NCBI RefSeq assembly: GCF_018305005.1
Contig: NZ_JAGQEG010000006.1
Coordinates: forward strand, 25,846-89,845
Origin: Collimonas silvisoli
GTDB lineage: Bacteria; Pseudomonadota; Gammaproteobacteria; Burkholderiales; Burkholderiaceae_D
Direction of reading: 5' to 3'
DNA length: 64,000 bases
Every line of letters starts with the position of its first letter. Position 1 is the first letter of the stretch. Below are positions 27,363 to 36,340 of the stretch, piece by piece. Under the pieces are notes generated by a model. The model saw only the letters and a program-made list of their open reading frames with translations, was not told the DNA's origin and did not search any database. Made by a program: the position numbers and the translations under genes.

Positions 27363-28448
27363 TTAGTCGAACACTGGCGATTCCACGCCCAGGATCTTGT
27401 GCAGTTTTGGCGATGTGGTGGTGTATTGCATGTGGATCTTCTTGTCCGGGAAGATGTAGGGCGCAGCGCCGAATGCAGCCAGTGCCGCTTCATGGAAGCC
27501 CGACAGGATCAGTTTCTTCTTGCCCGGATAAGTGTTGATGTCACCCACCGCAAAAATACCCGGCACATTGGTTTCGAACTTCTCGGTATCGACCACTTTC
27601 AATTGCTTGCGCTCGATATCCAGGCCCCACTCAGCGATAGGGCCGAGTTTTGGCGACAGGCCGAAGAACACCAGCAGGGTATCCAGCGGCAGGCGGCGGG
27701 TCACGCCGTCCGGGCCGGTAACCTTGATTTCGCTCAGTTTGCCGTCCTTGGCTTCGTGGCCGGTGACCTGGCCGACCAGGAATTGCATTTCGTAAGCTTC
27801 GCACATGGCTTTCATCTTGGCGACTGAAGCCGGCGCTGCACGGAACTCTTCGCGACGATGCAGCAGCACTACCGATTCCGCCTTGCCGACCAGATCCAGC
27901 GCCCAGTCCAGCGCCGAATCGCCGCCGCCGCAGATCACCAGGTTTTTGCCGTGGAATTGTGCCGGATCCTTGACCCGATAGAACAGCTGCGTATTGTCGT
28001 ACTGATCGATGCCCTCGACCTTGATGGTGCGCGGCTGGAACGAGCCGACGCCGGCGGCGATGAAGATGGTTTTGGTAATGAAACGGGTGCCGGCCGAGGT
28101 TTCCAGATCGAAGCGATTGTCTTCGCGGCGCGCTACCAGCGTCACTTCCTGATTCAGGTGGAAGGTCGGCTCGAACGGTTCGATTTGCTTGAGCAGGTTG
28201 TCGGTCAGTTCCTGGCCGGTGCAGACCGGCACCGCCGGGATGTCGTAAATCGGCTTGTCCGGATACAGTTCAACGCACTGGCCGCCGACCACCGGCAGAG
28301 AGTCGATGACGTGGGCCTTGATTTCCAGCAGGCCGAGTTCGAAGACCTGGAACAGGCCGACCGGACCGGCGCCGACGATGATGGCATCGGTCTCGATCGG
28401 CGTGTTGTTGGTGGAGTTGGGTGCTGCAAGCTTGACGTTGGTATCCAT
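27363..28448 (-). CDS. Ferredoxin/flavodoxin-NADP reductase, thioredoxin-reductase-like type
   Basis: A 361-residue FAD enzyme that moves electrons between NADPH and ferredoxin. FAD motif [16 protein letters not shown] near residues 22-37 and NADPH motif [15 protein letters not shown] are clear. No CxxC redox pair of true thioredoxin reductase is seen at the usual site, which fits the TrxR-like FNR group. It lies ~225 bp downstream of the 7Fe ferredoxin gene on the same strand, a natural partner. A terminator follows. Confidence 0.88.
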   Translation of the reverse strand: MDTNVKLAAPNSTNNTPIETDAIIVGAGPVGLFQVFELGLLEIKAHVIDSLPVVGGQCVELYPDKPIYDIPAVPVCTGQELTDNLLKQIEPFEPTFHLNQEVTLVARREDNRFDLETSAGTRFITKTIFIAAGVGSFQPRTIKVEGIDQYDNTQLFYRVKDPAQFHGKNLVICGGGDSALDWALDLVGKAESVVLLHRREEFRAAPASVAKMKAMCEAYEMQFLVGQVTGHEAKDGKLSEIKVTGPDGVTRRLPLDTLLVFFGLSPKLGPIAEWGLDIERKQLKVVDTEKFETNVPGIFAVGDINTYPGKKKLILSGFHEAALAAFGAAPYIFPDKKIHMQYTTTSPKLHKILGVESPVFD

Positions 28449-28629
28449 GCGACGTTCTGATTCCTGTTTCAGTTGGGTCCCCCAAAACGCCGTTGCGGTG
28501 TGCTAACGATGGCTGCGACGGCGATTGGATTAAAGTTCTCGCGAATTTCTGTCTGACGGCGATAGGTGTTGCGCTGTGGCTGGGGGCAATGGCCTGGCTC
28601 AAATTGGCGGCTTAGCGCCGCTACTCCAT

Positions 28630-28652
28630 TGGCCGCCATGCGAAGGCGGCCA
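28630..28652. other. GC-rich hairpin between fdxA and the reductase gene
   Basis: TGGCCGCC (28630-28637) pairs with GGCGGCCA (28645-28652), loop ATGCGAA, with no T run on either side. A second short GC hairpin lies just left of it near 28608. They may stabilise fdxA mRNA or weakly attenuate readthrough into the reductase gene. Confidence 0.4.
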
Positions 28653-28674
28653 GGGTCTAACTTAACGTTGCAAA

Positions 28675-28998
28675 TTAGCGTTGCAAAAATTCTAATTTTT
28701 CTTTCACGTCTTTCCATTCATCGGCGTCCGGCAGCGGCGCGACCGTCTTGGTGATCGATGGCCAGTGGCGCGACAGGTCTTCATTGATTTTGATGAATTG
28801 CTGTTGGTCCGCAGGCACATCTTCTTCAGCGTAGATGGCGTTGACCGGGCATTCGGCGACGCAGACTGCGCAATCGATGCACTCGTCGGGGTCGATCGAC
28901 AGGAAATTCGGGCCTTGGCGGAAACAATCAACCGGGCATACATCCACGCAGTCGGTATAGCGGCAGCGAATGCAGGATTCGGTCACAACGTGGGTCAT
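28675..28998 (-). CDS. fdxA: 7Fe (3Fe-4S/4Fe-4S) ferredoxin
   Basis: A 107-residue electron carrier of the Azotobacter FdI/FdxA type. Expected 3Fe-4S ligands are C9, C17 and C50, and 4Fe-4S ligands C21, C40, C43 and C46, read from ESCIRCRYTDCVDVCPVDC and ECIDCAVCVAECP. The acidic C-terminal tail of about 50 residues is typical. The ATG at 28998 (MTHVVTESC) is chosen; the longer frame upstream is not ferredoxin-like. Probably reduced by or reducing the FNR encoded next. Confidence 0.94.
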   Translation of the reverse strand: MTHVVTESCIRCRYTDCVDVCPVDCFRQGPNFLSIDPDECIDCAVCVAECPVNAIYAEEDVPADQQQFIKINEDLSRHWPSITKTVAPLPDADEWKDVKEKLEFLQR

Positions 28999-29316
28999 AA
29001 CAACAGTCCTATCTGTAAATTTAATCTTGAAGCGGGTCCTGAAGCAGCTCTTCAGGCGGCGGGTGTTTTCCAGCAAGCGGCGCTGTTCTACGCACCCTGT
29101 CGCAAAGCCTTGTATTTTAAGGTAATTCCGGCTTTCTCACAAACAGCTGTTATATAGAATCCATATAAGCAAATGTGAAATTCACATTAGCCGCAAACGC
29201 CGGTGTTTGATCAGTTTTACCACATCCGGCCGAGGCGTTTTGAGGCGGCAACGGGATTGCTTGCATCCACTTGCCAAAATGGCTATCGTGAACGCCTTTG
29301 TTGCTACGGAATAATT
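28999..29316. other. Divergent intergenic region fdxA / cation efflux gene
   Basis: About 320 bp that must carry both promoters. Its one notable element is the 17-bp palindrome at 29172-29188 (listed). No RNA gene or further ORF is recognised. Confidence 0.5.
29172..29188. promoter_or_regulatory. Perfect 17-bp palindrome, operator-like
   Basis: AATGTGAA-A-TTCACATT, two 8-bp arms around one base, in A/T-rich DNA upstream of the cation efflux gene and of divergent fdxA. The half-site TGTGA is CRP-like, but the 3-bp gap between half-sites is too short for CRP (which needs 6). Candidate site for another dimeric regulator, perhaps metal-responsive given the neighbour. Confidence 0.45.
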
Positions 29317-30255
29317 ATGTCATCTCCCTCGGAAAGCCCCATCAAAGCCATTTTTTATGCCTTGGGCGCGAATGGCGGGATTGCGCTGGCGAAGTTTGCC
29401 GCTTCAATCTACACCGGTTCCGGGGCGATGCTGGCCGAAGCCATCCATTCGCTGGCCGATTGCACCAACCAGGTATTTCTGCTGATCGGCTTGAAAGAAG
29501 CCAGGAAGCCGGCAAACGCGTCCCATCCGATGGGTTATGCGCGTGTGGTTTATTTCTGGGCGATGATGGTGGCGCTATTGCTGTTTTTTGTCGGCGGCGC
29601 GTTTTCGGTGATGGAAGGTATCGAACATTTGCAGCATCCGCAGCCGATCAGCACACCGTGGATAGCCTTGGGCGTGTTGGGAGTATCGGTGGTGCTGGAA
29701 GCATTTTCCCTGCGCGGCGCGATGGTGGAAATCCGCAAGATCTCGCATGGCAAGCCATTCATGCAATGGTTTCGCGAAACCAGGCAATCGGAACTGATGG
29801 TGGTGGCAGGGGAGGATATCGCCGCGCTGGCGGGGCTGGAGCTGGCGTTTGTTGCTGTGCTGCTGACGGTAGTCACCGGTAATCCGCTGTGGGATGCCTG
29901 GGGCACGATCGCGGTTGGCGTGTTGCTGATGATCGTTGCGGTGATGGTGATCCGCGAAGTCAAAGCCATGGTCACCGGCGAGTCCGCCGCGCCCGAGGTG
30001 CATGCCGCCATCAAGGCGCATATCGAGGCCGACGCCGATGTGGCGAGCATCAGGAATCTGATCTCGATGCAATGGGGCGAGCAGGTGATGCTTGCGGTGC
30101 AAGCCGTGATGCGGCCGCAGCCTTCCGATATAGCGCTGGTCGATGCGATTAACCGTATCGAGGCCGGGATCCAGCAGCGCTGGCCCCAGGTGCACTGGTG
30201 TTTCTTCGAGCCGGATCATGCGGAGCAGGCGTCGGCTGTCGTAGAGACAGCATAA
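29317..30255 (+). CDS. Cation diffusion facilitator family transporter
   Basis: A 312-residue inner-membrane antiporter exporting divalent metal (Zn/Fe/Co/Mn class) with an N-terminal ~200-residue membrane part and a C-terminal cytosolic domain. The motif AEAIHSLADCTNQ in helix 2 carries the usual H/D metal ligands, and VVAGEDIAALAGLE is the helix-5 site with E-D in place of the common HxxxD, which hints at altered specificity. The ATG at 29317 is preferred; a longer frame starts at 29203. Confidence 0.88.
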   Translation: MSSPSESPIKAIFYALGANGGIALAKFAASIYTGSGAMLAEAIHSLADCTNQVFLLIGLKEARKPANASHPMGYARVVYFWAMMVALLLFFVGGAFSVMEGIEHLQHPQPISTPWIALGVLGVSVVLEAFSLRGAMVEIRKISHGKPFMQWFRETRQSELMVVAGEDIAALAGLELAFVAVLLTVVTGNPLWDAWGTIAVGVLLMIVAVMVIREVKAMVTGESAAPEVHAAIKAHIEADADVASIRNLISMQWGEQVMLAVQAVMRPQPSDIALVDAINRIEAGIQQRWPQVHWCFFEPDHAEQASAVVETA

Positions 30256-30426
30256 AAAAAACGGGATGACGCGACGAGTACGAAAACATTGTCATGTTGT
30301 CATTTTTGCTAAGATGTTCGCCATAAAAGGCTGCTGCCAAGTCGCTGTTGTAAGATGCAAGACCGGTTCAGATAATCTCCCAGGTTTCGCCAGCCATTTT
30401 TCATCACCGCCCTGTATTCAAATACC

Positions 30427-31620
30427 ATGATCATTACTTCGCTGCTCGATACCGATTTGTATAAATTCACGATGATGCAGGTGGTCTTGCATCATTTTCC
30501 CGGAGCTGAAGTCGAGTATCGCTACAAATGCCGCAACCAGGGCGCTGACCTGCGGCCCTACGTCGATGAAATCCGCGACGAAATTGCCGGCCTGTGCCGT
30601 TTACGGTTTCAGGAACAGGAACTGGCTTATATGAGCAGCATGCGCTTCTTCAAAAGCGATTTCATCGATTTCCTCAGTCTGTTTCATCTGCAGCAAAAGT
30701 ACATCAGCGTGCAGCCATCGGCGGCCGACAACGGTGAAATCGATATCGTGGTCAAGGGGCCGTGGCTGCATACCATCCTGTTTGAAGTGCCGGTGCTGGC
30801 GATCGTCAACGAAGTCTATTTCCGCGCGACCCAAACCGCGCCGGATCATGCCGAAGGGCGCCGGCGCTTACAGAGCAAGATGGCTCTGATTCGCGACGAT
30901 GCCGCCATGGCTGGCTGCAAAATAGCCGACTACGGCACGCGCCGCCGTTTTTCGCGCAGTTGGCACGAGGAGGTGGTGCAGACTTTGCAGCGCGATTTCG
31001 CACAGCATCTGGTCGGCACTTCCAACGTTTATTTCGCCATGAAATACGGCATGATGCCGCTCGGCACGATGGCGCACGAGTATTTGCAAGCCTGCCAGTC
31101 GCTCGGCCCGCGGCTGCGCGATTCGCAGATTTTCGGATTTGAGATGTGGGCCAAGGAATATCGCGGCGATCTCGGGATTGCCCTGTCCGACGTCTACGGC
31201 ATGGCGGCATTCCTGCGCGACTTCGATTTGTATTTCTGCAAATTGTTCGACGGTGCGCGCCACGATTCCGGCGATCCTGTCGAATGGGGCGAGCGCTTGA
31301 TCAAGCATTATCAGGACAATCGCGTCGATCCCTCCACCAAAACCCTGGTGTTTTCCGATAGCCTGGATTTCGGCAAGGTCAATGAACTGTATCTGCGTTT
31401 CAAGGACAGGACCCGGGTGGCCTTCGGCGTCGGCACCAACCTGACCAACGATCTGGGTTACACGCCATTGCAGATCGTCATGAAGATGGTGCGCTGTAAC
31501 GGCCAGCCGGTCGCCAAATTGTCGGATACGCCGTCCAAGAATATGTGCGACGACCAGGCCTATCTGAATTACCTGCGCCAGGTTTTCGAAATCGCCGGCC
31601 CGCTTGACGCAGCGGTTTAG
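30427..31620 (+). CDS. pncB: Nicotinate phosphoribosyltransferase
   Basis: NAD salvage enzyme joining nicotinate and PRPP with ATP hydrolysis; cytosolic. 397 residues, the normal size. Family motifs: start [49 protein letters not shown] (with the phosphorylatable histidine expected in the TMAHE segment), and [12 protein letters not shown]. Monocistronic by spacing. A TTGTCATGTTGTCA direct repeat near 30289 upstream may belong to its promoter, but the -10 spacing is poor. Confidence 0.95.
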   Translation: MIITSLLDTDLYKFTMMQVVLHHFPGAEVEYRYKCRNQGADLRPYVDEIRDEIAGLCRLRFQEQELAYMSSMRFFKSDFIDFLSLFHLQQKYISVQPSAADNGEIDIVVKGPWLHTILFEVPVLAIVNEVYFRATQTAPDHAEGRRRLQSKMALIRDDAAMAGCKIADYGTRRRFSRSWHEEVVQTLQRDFAQHLVGTSNVYFAMKYGMMPLGTMAHEYLQACQSLGPRLRDSQIFGFEMWAKEYRGDLGIALSDVYGMAAFLRDFDLYFCKLFDGARHDSGDPVEWGERLIKHYQDNRVDPSTKTLVFSDSLDFGKVNELYLRFKDRTRVAFGVGTNLTNDLGYTPLQIVMKMVRCNGQPVAKLSDTPSKNMCDDQAYLNYLRQVFEIAGPLDAAV

Positions 31621-31681
31621 CGTGTGGTGTCTTTGTTATTTATCCGATATTGTTTTCAGAATAAAATAGTGCGCTGTCTTG

Positions 31682-31705
31682 GTTGCATACCCAGTTGCAC
31701 ACCCA
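31682..31705 (+). repeat. Short tandem repeat upstream of the antiporter gene
   Basis: GTTGCATACCCA and GTTGCACACCCA, two 12-bp units differing at one base, ending 27 bp before the TTG start. Likely a small duplication. Confidence 0.6.
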
Positions 31706-31732
31706 ATCGATAACCTTATCCGGAAGATCCCA

Positions 31733-33142
31733 TTGCATAAAAAAGCACTCGCACTCTTGATCGCCTTCCTGCCTGTAGCGGCGCAGGCCGCAGAACTGGA
31801 AGGAGCCCAATTGTCGATCTGGTGGGGCGTGCCTTTTATCGGTTTGCTGCTGTCGATTGCGCTTGGCCCCTTGTTGGCGCCTACCTTCTGGCACGATCAT
31901 TTCGGCAAGATTTCGGTGGCTTGGTCGCTGGCTTTCGTGCTTCCATGTGCGCTGGAATTTGGTGTGCCGACCGCGGCTGCCGGCGTGGTGCATGCTTTCC
32001 TGGCAGAGTATTTCCCCTTCATTATTTTATTGACCGCCTTGTTCGTGGTGGCGGGCGGGATTTGTCTGCGCGGCCATTTGCGCGGCACGCCTGCCATGAA
32101 TACCGGCTTGCTGGCGCTGGGCACCGTGCTGGCCAGTCTGATGGGGACCACCGGTGCGGCAATGCTGCTGATCCGGCCGGTGATCAATGCCAATGAAAAT
32201 CGCAGGCATACGGTGCACATCATCGTGTTTTTCATTTTCCTGGTGGCCAACGCCGGCGGCGCATTGACTCCTCTGGGTGATCCGCCGCTTTTTTTAGGCT
32301 TCCTGAAAGGTGTCGATTTTTCCTGGACCTTTAAAAATATCTTCGGCCAAACCATGTTCATGTGGGGTGCGCTGCTGGTGATTTTCTATTTCCTCGATAA
32401 TTATTATTTCCATGCAAAAGGCGAAGAATTGCCACCCAGGCCGGAACCGGCGCAACCGGGCGTCAAGCTGCATTTCGAAGGCAAATTCAACTTTGTATTG
32501 CTGGCGATCGTAGTGTTGCTGGTGCTGATGAGCGGTTTCTGGAAGCCGGGAATCAGCTATGACATCTACGGCACCAAGGTGGCGTTGCAGGATCTGCTGC
32601 GCGATAGCTTGCTGGTCCTGGTGATTCTGGCCTCGCTCTGGCTGACTCCCAAAGCGGCCCGTGACGGCAATGATTTCAGCTGGGGGCCGATCCTTGAAGT
32701 GGCCAAATTGTTTGCCGGGATTTTCGTCACCATCGCGCCGGTGATCGCCATGCTGCGCGCCGGCGAGCATGGCGCTTTCGGTCTGGTGGTCAGCGCGGTC
32801 ACCGGCGCCGACGGCCAACCCAACAACGCCATGTATTTCTGGGCCACCGGCGTACTCTCGTCTTTCCTCGATAATGCGCCAACCTACCTGGTGTTCTTCA
32901 ATACGGCATCCGGCGATGCGCTTGAGCTGATGACCAAGCTGGCAGCGACGCTGGCGGCGATTTCCTGCGGCGCGGTGTTCATGGGCGCCAACAGCTATAT
33001 CGGCAATGCGCCGAACCTGATGGTGAAAGCCATCGCTGAAGAGCGTGGTATCAAGATGCCGTCTTTCTTCGGTTATATGGCGTGGGCCTGCGTGGTGCTG
33101 CTGCCTTTGTTTGCTGTGATGACCTTGATTTTTTTCCGCTAA
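31733..33142 (+). CDS. NhaD-type sodium:proton antiporter
   Basis: A 469-residue polytopic membrane protein of the ion transporter superfamily with roughly a dozen hydrophobic segments. NAGGALTPLGDPPLFLGFLKGVDF and FLDNAPTYLVFFN are signature blocks of NhaD. The TTG at 31733 (MHKKALALLIAFLPVAAQA) is chosen: GGAAG lies upstream and the N-terminus then looks like a cleavable signal, as in several NhaD proteins. It probably exchanges Na+ or Li+ for H+. The hydroxyacid reductase gene follows after 10 bp. Confidence 0.88.
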   Translation: MHKKALALLIAFLPVAAQAAELEGAQLSIWWGVPFIGLLLSIALGPLLAPTFWHDHFGKISVAWSLAFVLPCALEFGVPTAAAGVVHAFLAEYFPFIILLTALFVVAGGICLRGHLRGTPAMNTGLLALGTVLASLMGTTGAAMLLIRPVINANENRRHTVHIIVFFIFLVANAGGALTPLGDPPLFLGFLKGVDFSWTFKNIFGQTMFMWGALLVIFYFLDNYYFHAKGEELPPRPEPAQPGVKLHFEGKFNFVLLAIVVLLVLMSGFWKPGISYDIYGTKVALQDLLRDSLLVLVILASLWLTPKAARDGNDFSWGPILEVAKLFAGIFVTIAPVIAMLRAGEHGAFGLVVSAVTGADGQPNNAMYFWATGVLSSFLDNAPTYLVFFNTASGDALELMTKLAATLAAISCGAVFMGANSYIGNAPNLMVKAIAEERGIKMPSFFGYMAWACVVLLPLFAVMTLIFFR

Positions 33143-33152
33143 GGGTGTGAAT

Positions 33153-34157
33153 ATGAAACCCAAGATATTGATGGCTAGAGCAGTATTCCCAGAAGTGATC
33201 ACGAGATTGCAACAGCACTTCGAAGTGGAAAGCAACCAGGAAGACCGCATCTTCAGCGCTGCCGAACTGGCGGAAAAACTGCGTGACAAGGATGGCGTGA
33301 TCGCCACCGCCAGCGAACGCATTTCAGCTGAATTACTGCAGGCCAGCCCGCGCCTGAAGGCAGTGTGCAATCAGGCCGTCGGTTATAACAATATCGATGT
33401 TGCCGCGGCCACCAAGGCCGGGGTGATGGTGACCAATACGCCCGACGTATTGAATGAGACCACCGCCGATTTCGGCTGGGCCTTGCTGATGGCCACCGCG
33501 CGCCGGGTGACGGAAGCCGAGCACTGGCTACGCGCCGGACACTGGAAGCAATGGCGTTACGATAGTTTTCTCGGCGCCGACGTGCATGGCGCTACGCTGG
33601 GCATCATCGGCATGGGACGCATCGGCCAGGCGATTGCGCGGCGTTCCTTGGGATTCGATATGCAAGTGCTGTATCACAATCGTTCACGCCTGTCGCCCGA
33701 GCTGGAAGTGCGCGCCAACCAGGCCCGTTATGTCAGCAAGGAAGAATTGCTGGCAGCGGCCGATCATGTGATTCTGGTGCTGCCGTATTCGAAAGAATCG
33801 CACCATACCATCGCTGCTGCCGAGCTGGCTTTGATGAAACCGGGCGCGACCCTGGTCAATCTGGCGCGCGGCGGCATCGTTGACGATCTGGCGCTGATCG
33901 CCGCATTGCGTGACAAGAAAATCGCCGCTGCCGGACTCGATGTATTCGAGAATGAACCGGCGCTGCATCCGGATTTCCTGGGATTGTCGAATGTGGTGCT
34001 GACGCCGCATATTGCCAGCGCTTCCGAGCCTACCCGGCGGGCGATGGCCGAGTGCGCGGCGGATAACCTGCTGGCGGCGTTGCTGCCGACGGCAGAGCGG
34101 AAATGGCCGCCGAACCTGCTCAATCCTGAAGTGCTGGGCCGGGTTACCTTAAGTTAA
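33153..34157 (+). CDS. D-2-hydroxyacid dehydrogenase (glyoxylate/hydroxypyruvate reductase type)
   Basis: A 334-residue NAD(P)H-dependent reductase of the GhrB group. Rossmann motif GIIGMGRIGQAIARRS, catalytic Arg in NLARGGIVDD, Glu in DVFENEPALHP and His in TPHIASASE are all present. It most likely reduces glyoxylate or hydroxypyruvate, or 2-ketogluconate. The ATG at 33153 follows AAGGG; it probably shares a transcript with the antiporter gene 10 bp upstream. It converges on the ACBP gene. Confidence 0.9.
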   Translation: MKPKILMARAVFPEVITRLQQHFEVESNQEDRIFSAAELAEKLRDKDGVIATASERISAELLQASPRLKAVCNQAVGYNNIDVAAATKAGVMVTNTPDVLNETTADFGWALLMATARRVTEAEHWLRAGHWKQWRYDSFLGADVHGATLGIIGMGRIGQAIARRSLGFDMQVLYHNRSRLSPELEVRANQARYVSKEELLAAADHVILVLPYSKESHHTIAAAELALMKPGATLVNLARGGIVDDLALIAALRDKKIAAAGLDVFENEPALHPDFLGLSNVVLTPHIASASEPTRRAMAECAADNLLAALLPTAERKWPPNLLNPEVLGRVTLS

Positions 34158-34175
34158 GCCGGCCCACAATCTGCC

Positions 34176-34430
34176 TTAGTCTTTCAGGCTTTCGACCAGG
34201 TCGATGTATTCCTGCTGTGCGGTTTCCTTGGAACTGCCTTTCAATTCGTTCCAGGCGTCCCATTTGGCGCGGCCGACAAAATCCGTCATGCCTGGGCGCT
34301 CGCCTTGCACGTCGCCGCTGCTGCCCTGTTTAAACAGCGCATACATTTTCAACATGGTCATGTTGTCGGGACGCTCGCTCAATGTCTTGGAGTCGGCCTG
34401 GGCTTGTTCGAATTGGGCTTGGAGGGTCAT
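34176..34430 (-). CDS. Acyl-CoA-binding protein
   Basis: 84 residues, a complete ACBP four-helix domain. Expected ligand contacts are present: Y30 and K34 in KMYALFKQ, the RAKWDAWNEL motif (about 54-63), and the tyrosine in QQEYIDLVE. It binds long-chain acyl-CoA in the cytosol. ACBP is mainly eukaryotic but does occur in some proteobacteria, including Burkholderiales. The neighbouring small lipoprotein gene lies upstream on the same strand. Confidence 0.93.
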   Translation of the reverse strand: MTLQAQFEQAQADSKTLSERPDNMTMLKMYALFKQGSSGDVQGERPGMTDFVGRAKWDAWNELKGSSKETAQQEYIDLVESLKD

Positions 34431-34470
34431 CGGAGTCTCGTATAAGTATCAGTAGATGGAAAAAAACGAA

Positions 34471-34683
34471 TCAATCGGCAACCGCGCCGACTACCGCCGA
34501 ACCCGCTTTAACGGTGCCTTCTACCACGGTAGAGGCAACCCCCACCGCGGCGCTGCCGACGCTGACGCCGGCGCTGACTACACTGCTGGTGACGCTGACG
34601 ACGGTACAGCCGGCGAACAGCGGCAGCGTCACCAGCAACGACGCCATACGGCGTGAATACAAGACAAATACAGATAATTTCAT
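34471..34683 (-). CDS. Small low-complexity lipoprotein
   Basis: A 70-residue protein with a signal peptide ending in LFAGC (lipobox) and a Val/Ser/Ala/Gly-rich remainder with SAGVSVGSAAVGVASTVVEG-like repeats. Small lipoproteins of this kind occur across Burkholderiales with no assigned function. The repetitive valine-alternating pattern suggests an amphipathic or beta-prone segment on the membrane surface. Confidence 0.65.
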   Translation of the reverse strand: MKLSVFVLYSRRMASLLVTLPLFAGCTVVSVTSSVVSAGVSVGSAAVGVASTVVEGTVKAGSAVVGAVAD

Positions 34684-34734
34684 CGGGCGGCCGTTGCGGG
34701 TAGGGGGAGCGTAGGGGAGCTTGGCAGGGGCTGC

Positions 34735-35091
34735 TTATACGCCCAGCAGTTCAACTTCAAAAATCAGGGTAGCGTTGGGCGGAATCACGCCACCGGCGCC
34801 GCGTGGGCCATAACCCAGCGCTGGCGGAATGATCAGCTTGCGCACGCCGCCGATTTTCATGCCTTGTACGCCTTCGTCCCAGCCTTTGATGACATGGCCT
34901 GCGCCCAGCGGGAATTCGAACGGGTCGCCGCGATCCTTGCTGGAATCAAACTTCTTGCCGGCGCTGCCATCCGAGTTTTGCAACCAACCGGTGTAATGCA
35001 CGGTCACGTGATCGCCTGCTTTGGCTTCAGCGCCGTTGCCAAGGTTGATATCTTCAAACTGCAGGCCGGAAACGGTAGTGGTGGTCGACAT
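34735..35091 (-). CDS. FKBP-type peptidyl-prolyl cis-trans isomerase
   Basis: 118 residues, a single cytosolic FKBP domain. Conserved DHVTVHYTGWLQ, KFDSSKDRGDPFEFPLG, VIKGWDEGVQGMKIGGVRKLIIPP, LGYGPRGAGGVIPPNATLIFEVELL form the active pocket (Y, F, D, W, Y positions intact). It speeds proline isomerisation in folding. AGGACTCCC lies just before the ATG. Confidence 0.95.
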   Translation of the reverse strand: MSTTTTVSGLQFEDINLGNGAEAKAGDHVTVHYTGWLQNSDGSAGKKFDSSKDRGDPFEFPLGAGHVIKGWDEGVQGMKIGGVRKLIIPPALGYGPRGAGGVIPPNATLIFEVELLGV

Positions 35092-35323
35092 GGGAGTCCT
35101 TTTCTAAATAATCATCAATGTAGGGCAGCGATCGAGAGTCACCGCAGCGTGGCGATTTGCTCTGTCCTGCCAGAGTAGTGCAGTGTAAACCAAAAACCGG
35201 CCGGCAACCCGTGCTGGAAGGCAATTCCAGCAGTGTTTCGCCATGGCCGGCTAACGTCATTTAAATCGATGGTGGCCATTCATGCGCGGTAAAATAGCCG
35301 TTTTCGCTTTTCAGAGTTTTGTT

Positions 35324-36340
35324 ATGCCTGTATTTGTTCGCCGTTCCGTTGTGGCCGCTTGCGGCTTGTTGACTGCATTCTCCACTTTTGCGGCAGAGCC
35401 TGGCGCCGTAACGTCTGTTCCGTCTGCCTCTGCCAACGCTAATACAGTGGTTGTACTGAATTCGCGCGACGCCACCATTACTTTGCTGGACCAAGCAACT
35501 TACAAGGAAATCGGTACTTTCCCGGTCGGCAAGGAGCCGCATCACCTGATGCCGACGCCGGACAACAAATCGCTGATCGTGGCCGCCGCTACCGGCGATT
35601 CGCTGCTGTTCCTGGACCCGAAAAGCGGCCAGATCCAGAGCCAGGTGAAGGATATTGTCGATCCTTATCAAATCGGCTTTTCGCCCAACCAGAAATGGTT
35701 TATCGCCAACGGCCTGCGTCTCGACCGCATAGATATCTACGGTTACGACGGCAAGAACCTGAAACTGGCCAAGCGCCTGCCGCTGCCGGCCATGCCTAGC
35801 CACATGGCGTTCACCGCCGACAGCGGGCTGGCTTTCATCAGCCTGCAAGGCAGCGATGAACTGGCCGCGGTCGATCTGGCTACGCAACAGGTGAAGTGGA
35901 CCATGCCGGTCGGCAAGCAGCCGGCCGGCGTATACATGACGCCCGATAACAAGTATTTGCTGGTAGGCGTGATGGGTAGCGATTATGTTGCCGTGATTGA
36001 TTGGCGCACGCAAAAAATCATCAAGAAAATCAAGACCGGCGACGGCGCCCATAATTTCCGGCCGCAGGGCGACAATCGCCATCTGTTCGTCTCCAACCGG
36101 GTTGCCGGCACCATCAATGTGCTCGATTTGAACACGCTGGAAAGCGTCGGCAGTATCGCCGTTCCGGGCGGTCCGGATTGCATGGAAGTGACGGCGGACG
36201 GCAAAACCATGTGGGTCACCCAGCGCTGGCTGAAGAGGGTTTCGGTAGTTGATCTGACGACAGGTAAAGTGATCAAGACGATTCCGGTGGGGCGCTCGCC
36301 GCACGGCATCTATTTCAATAATCGCGCTTCTGAATTGTGA
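35324..36340 (+). CDS. Secreted YncE-like beta-propeller protein
   Basis: A 338-residue exported protein: signal peptide MPVFVRRSVVAACGLLTAFSTFA cut near AEPG, then repeated blades such as HLMPTPDNKSLIVAAATGDSL, VYMTPDNKYLLVGVMGSDYV and MEVTADGKTMWVTQRWLKRV, the YVTN/YncE seven-blade pattern. The role is unknown; such proteins bind ligands or act with envelope enzymes. It heads a four-gene coupled operon, overlapping the next gene by one base (TGATG). The ATG at 35324 is chosen for the signal peptide. Confidence 0.85.
   Translation: MPVFVRRSVVAACGLLTAFSTFAAEPGAVTSVPSASANANTVVVLNSRDATITLLDQATYKEIGTFPVGKEPHHLMPTPDNKSLIVAAATGDSLLFLDPKSGQIQSQVKDIVDPYQIGFSPNQKWFIANGLRLDRIDIYGYDGKNLKLAKRLPLPAMPSHMAFTADSGLAFISLQGSDELAAVDLATQQVKWTMPVGKQPAGVYMTPDNKYLLVGVMGSDYVAVIDWRTQKIIKKIKTGDGAHNFRPQGDNRHLFVSNRVAGTINVLDLNTLESVGSIAVPGGPDCMEVTADGKTMWVTQRWLKRVSVVDLTTGKVIKTIPVGRSPHGIYFNNRASEL

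Noticed and set aside
29172..29188. CRP/FNR site at the 17-bp palindrome
   Set aside because: TGTGA half-sites are 3 bp apart, CRP needs 6; FNR needs TTGAT half-sites.
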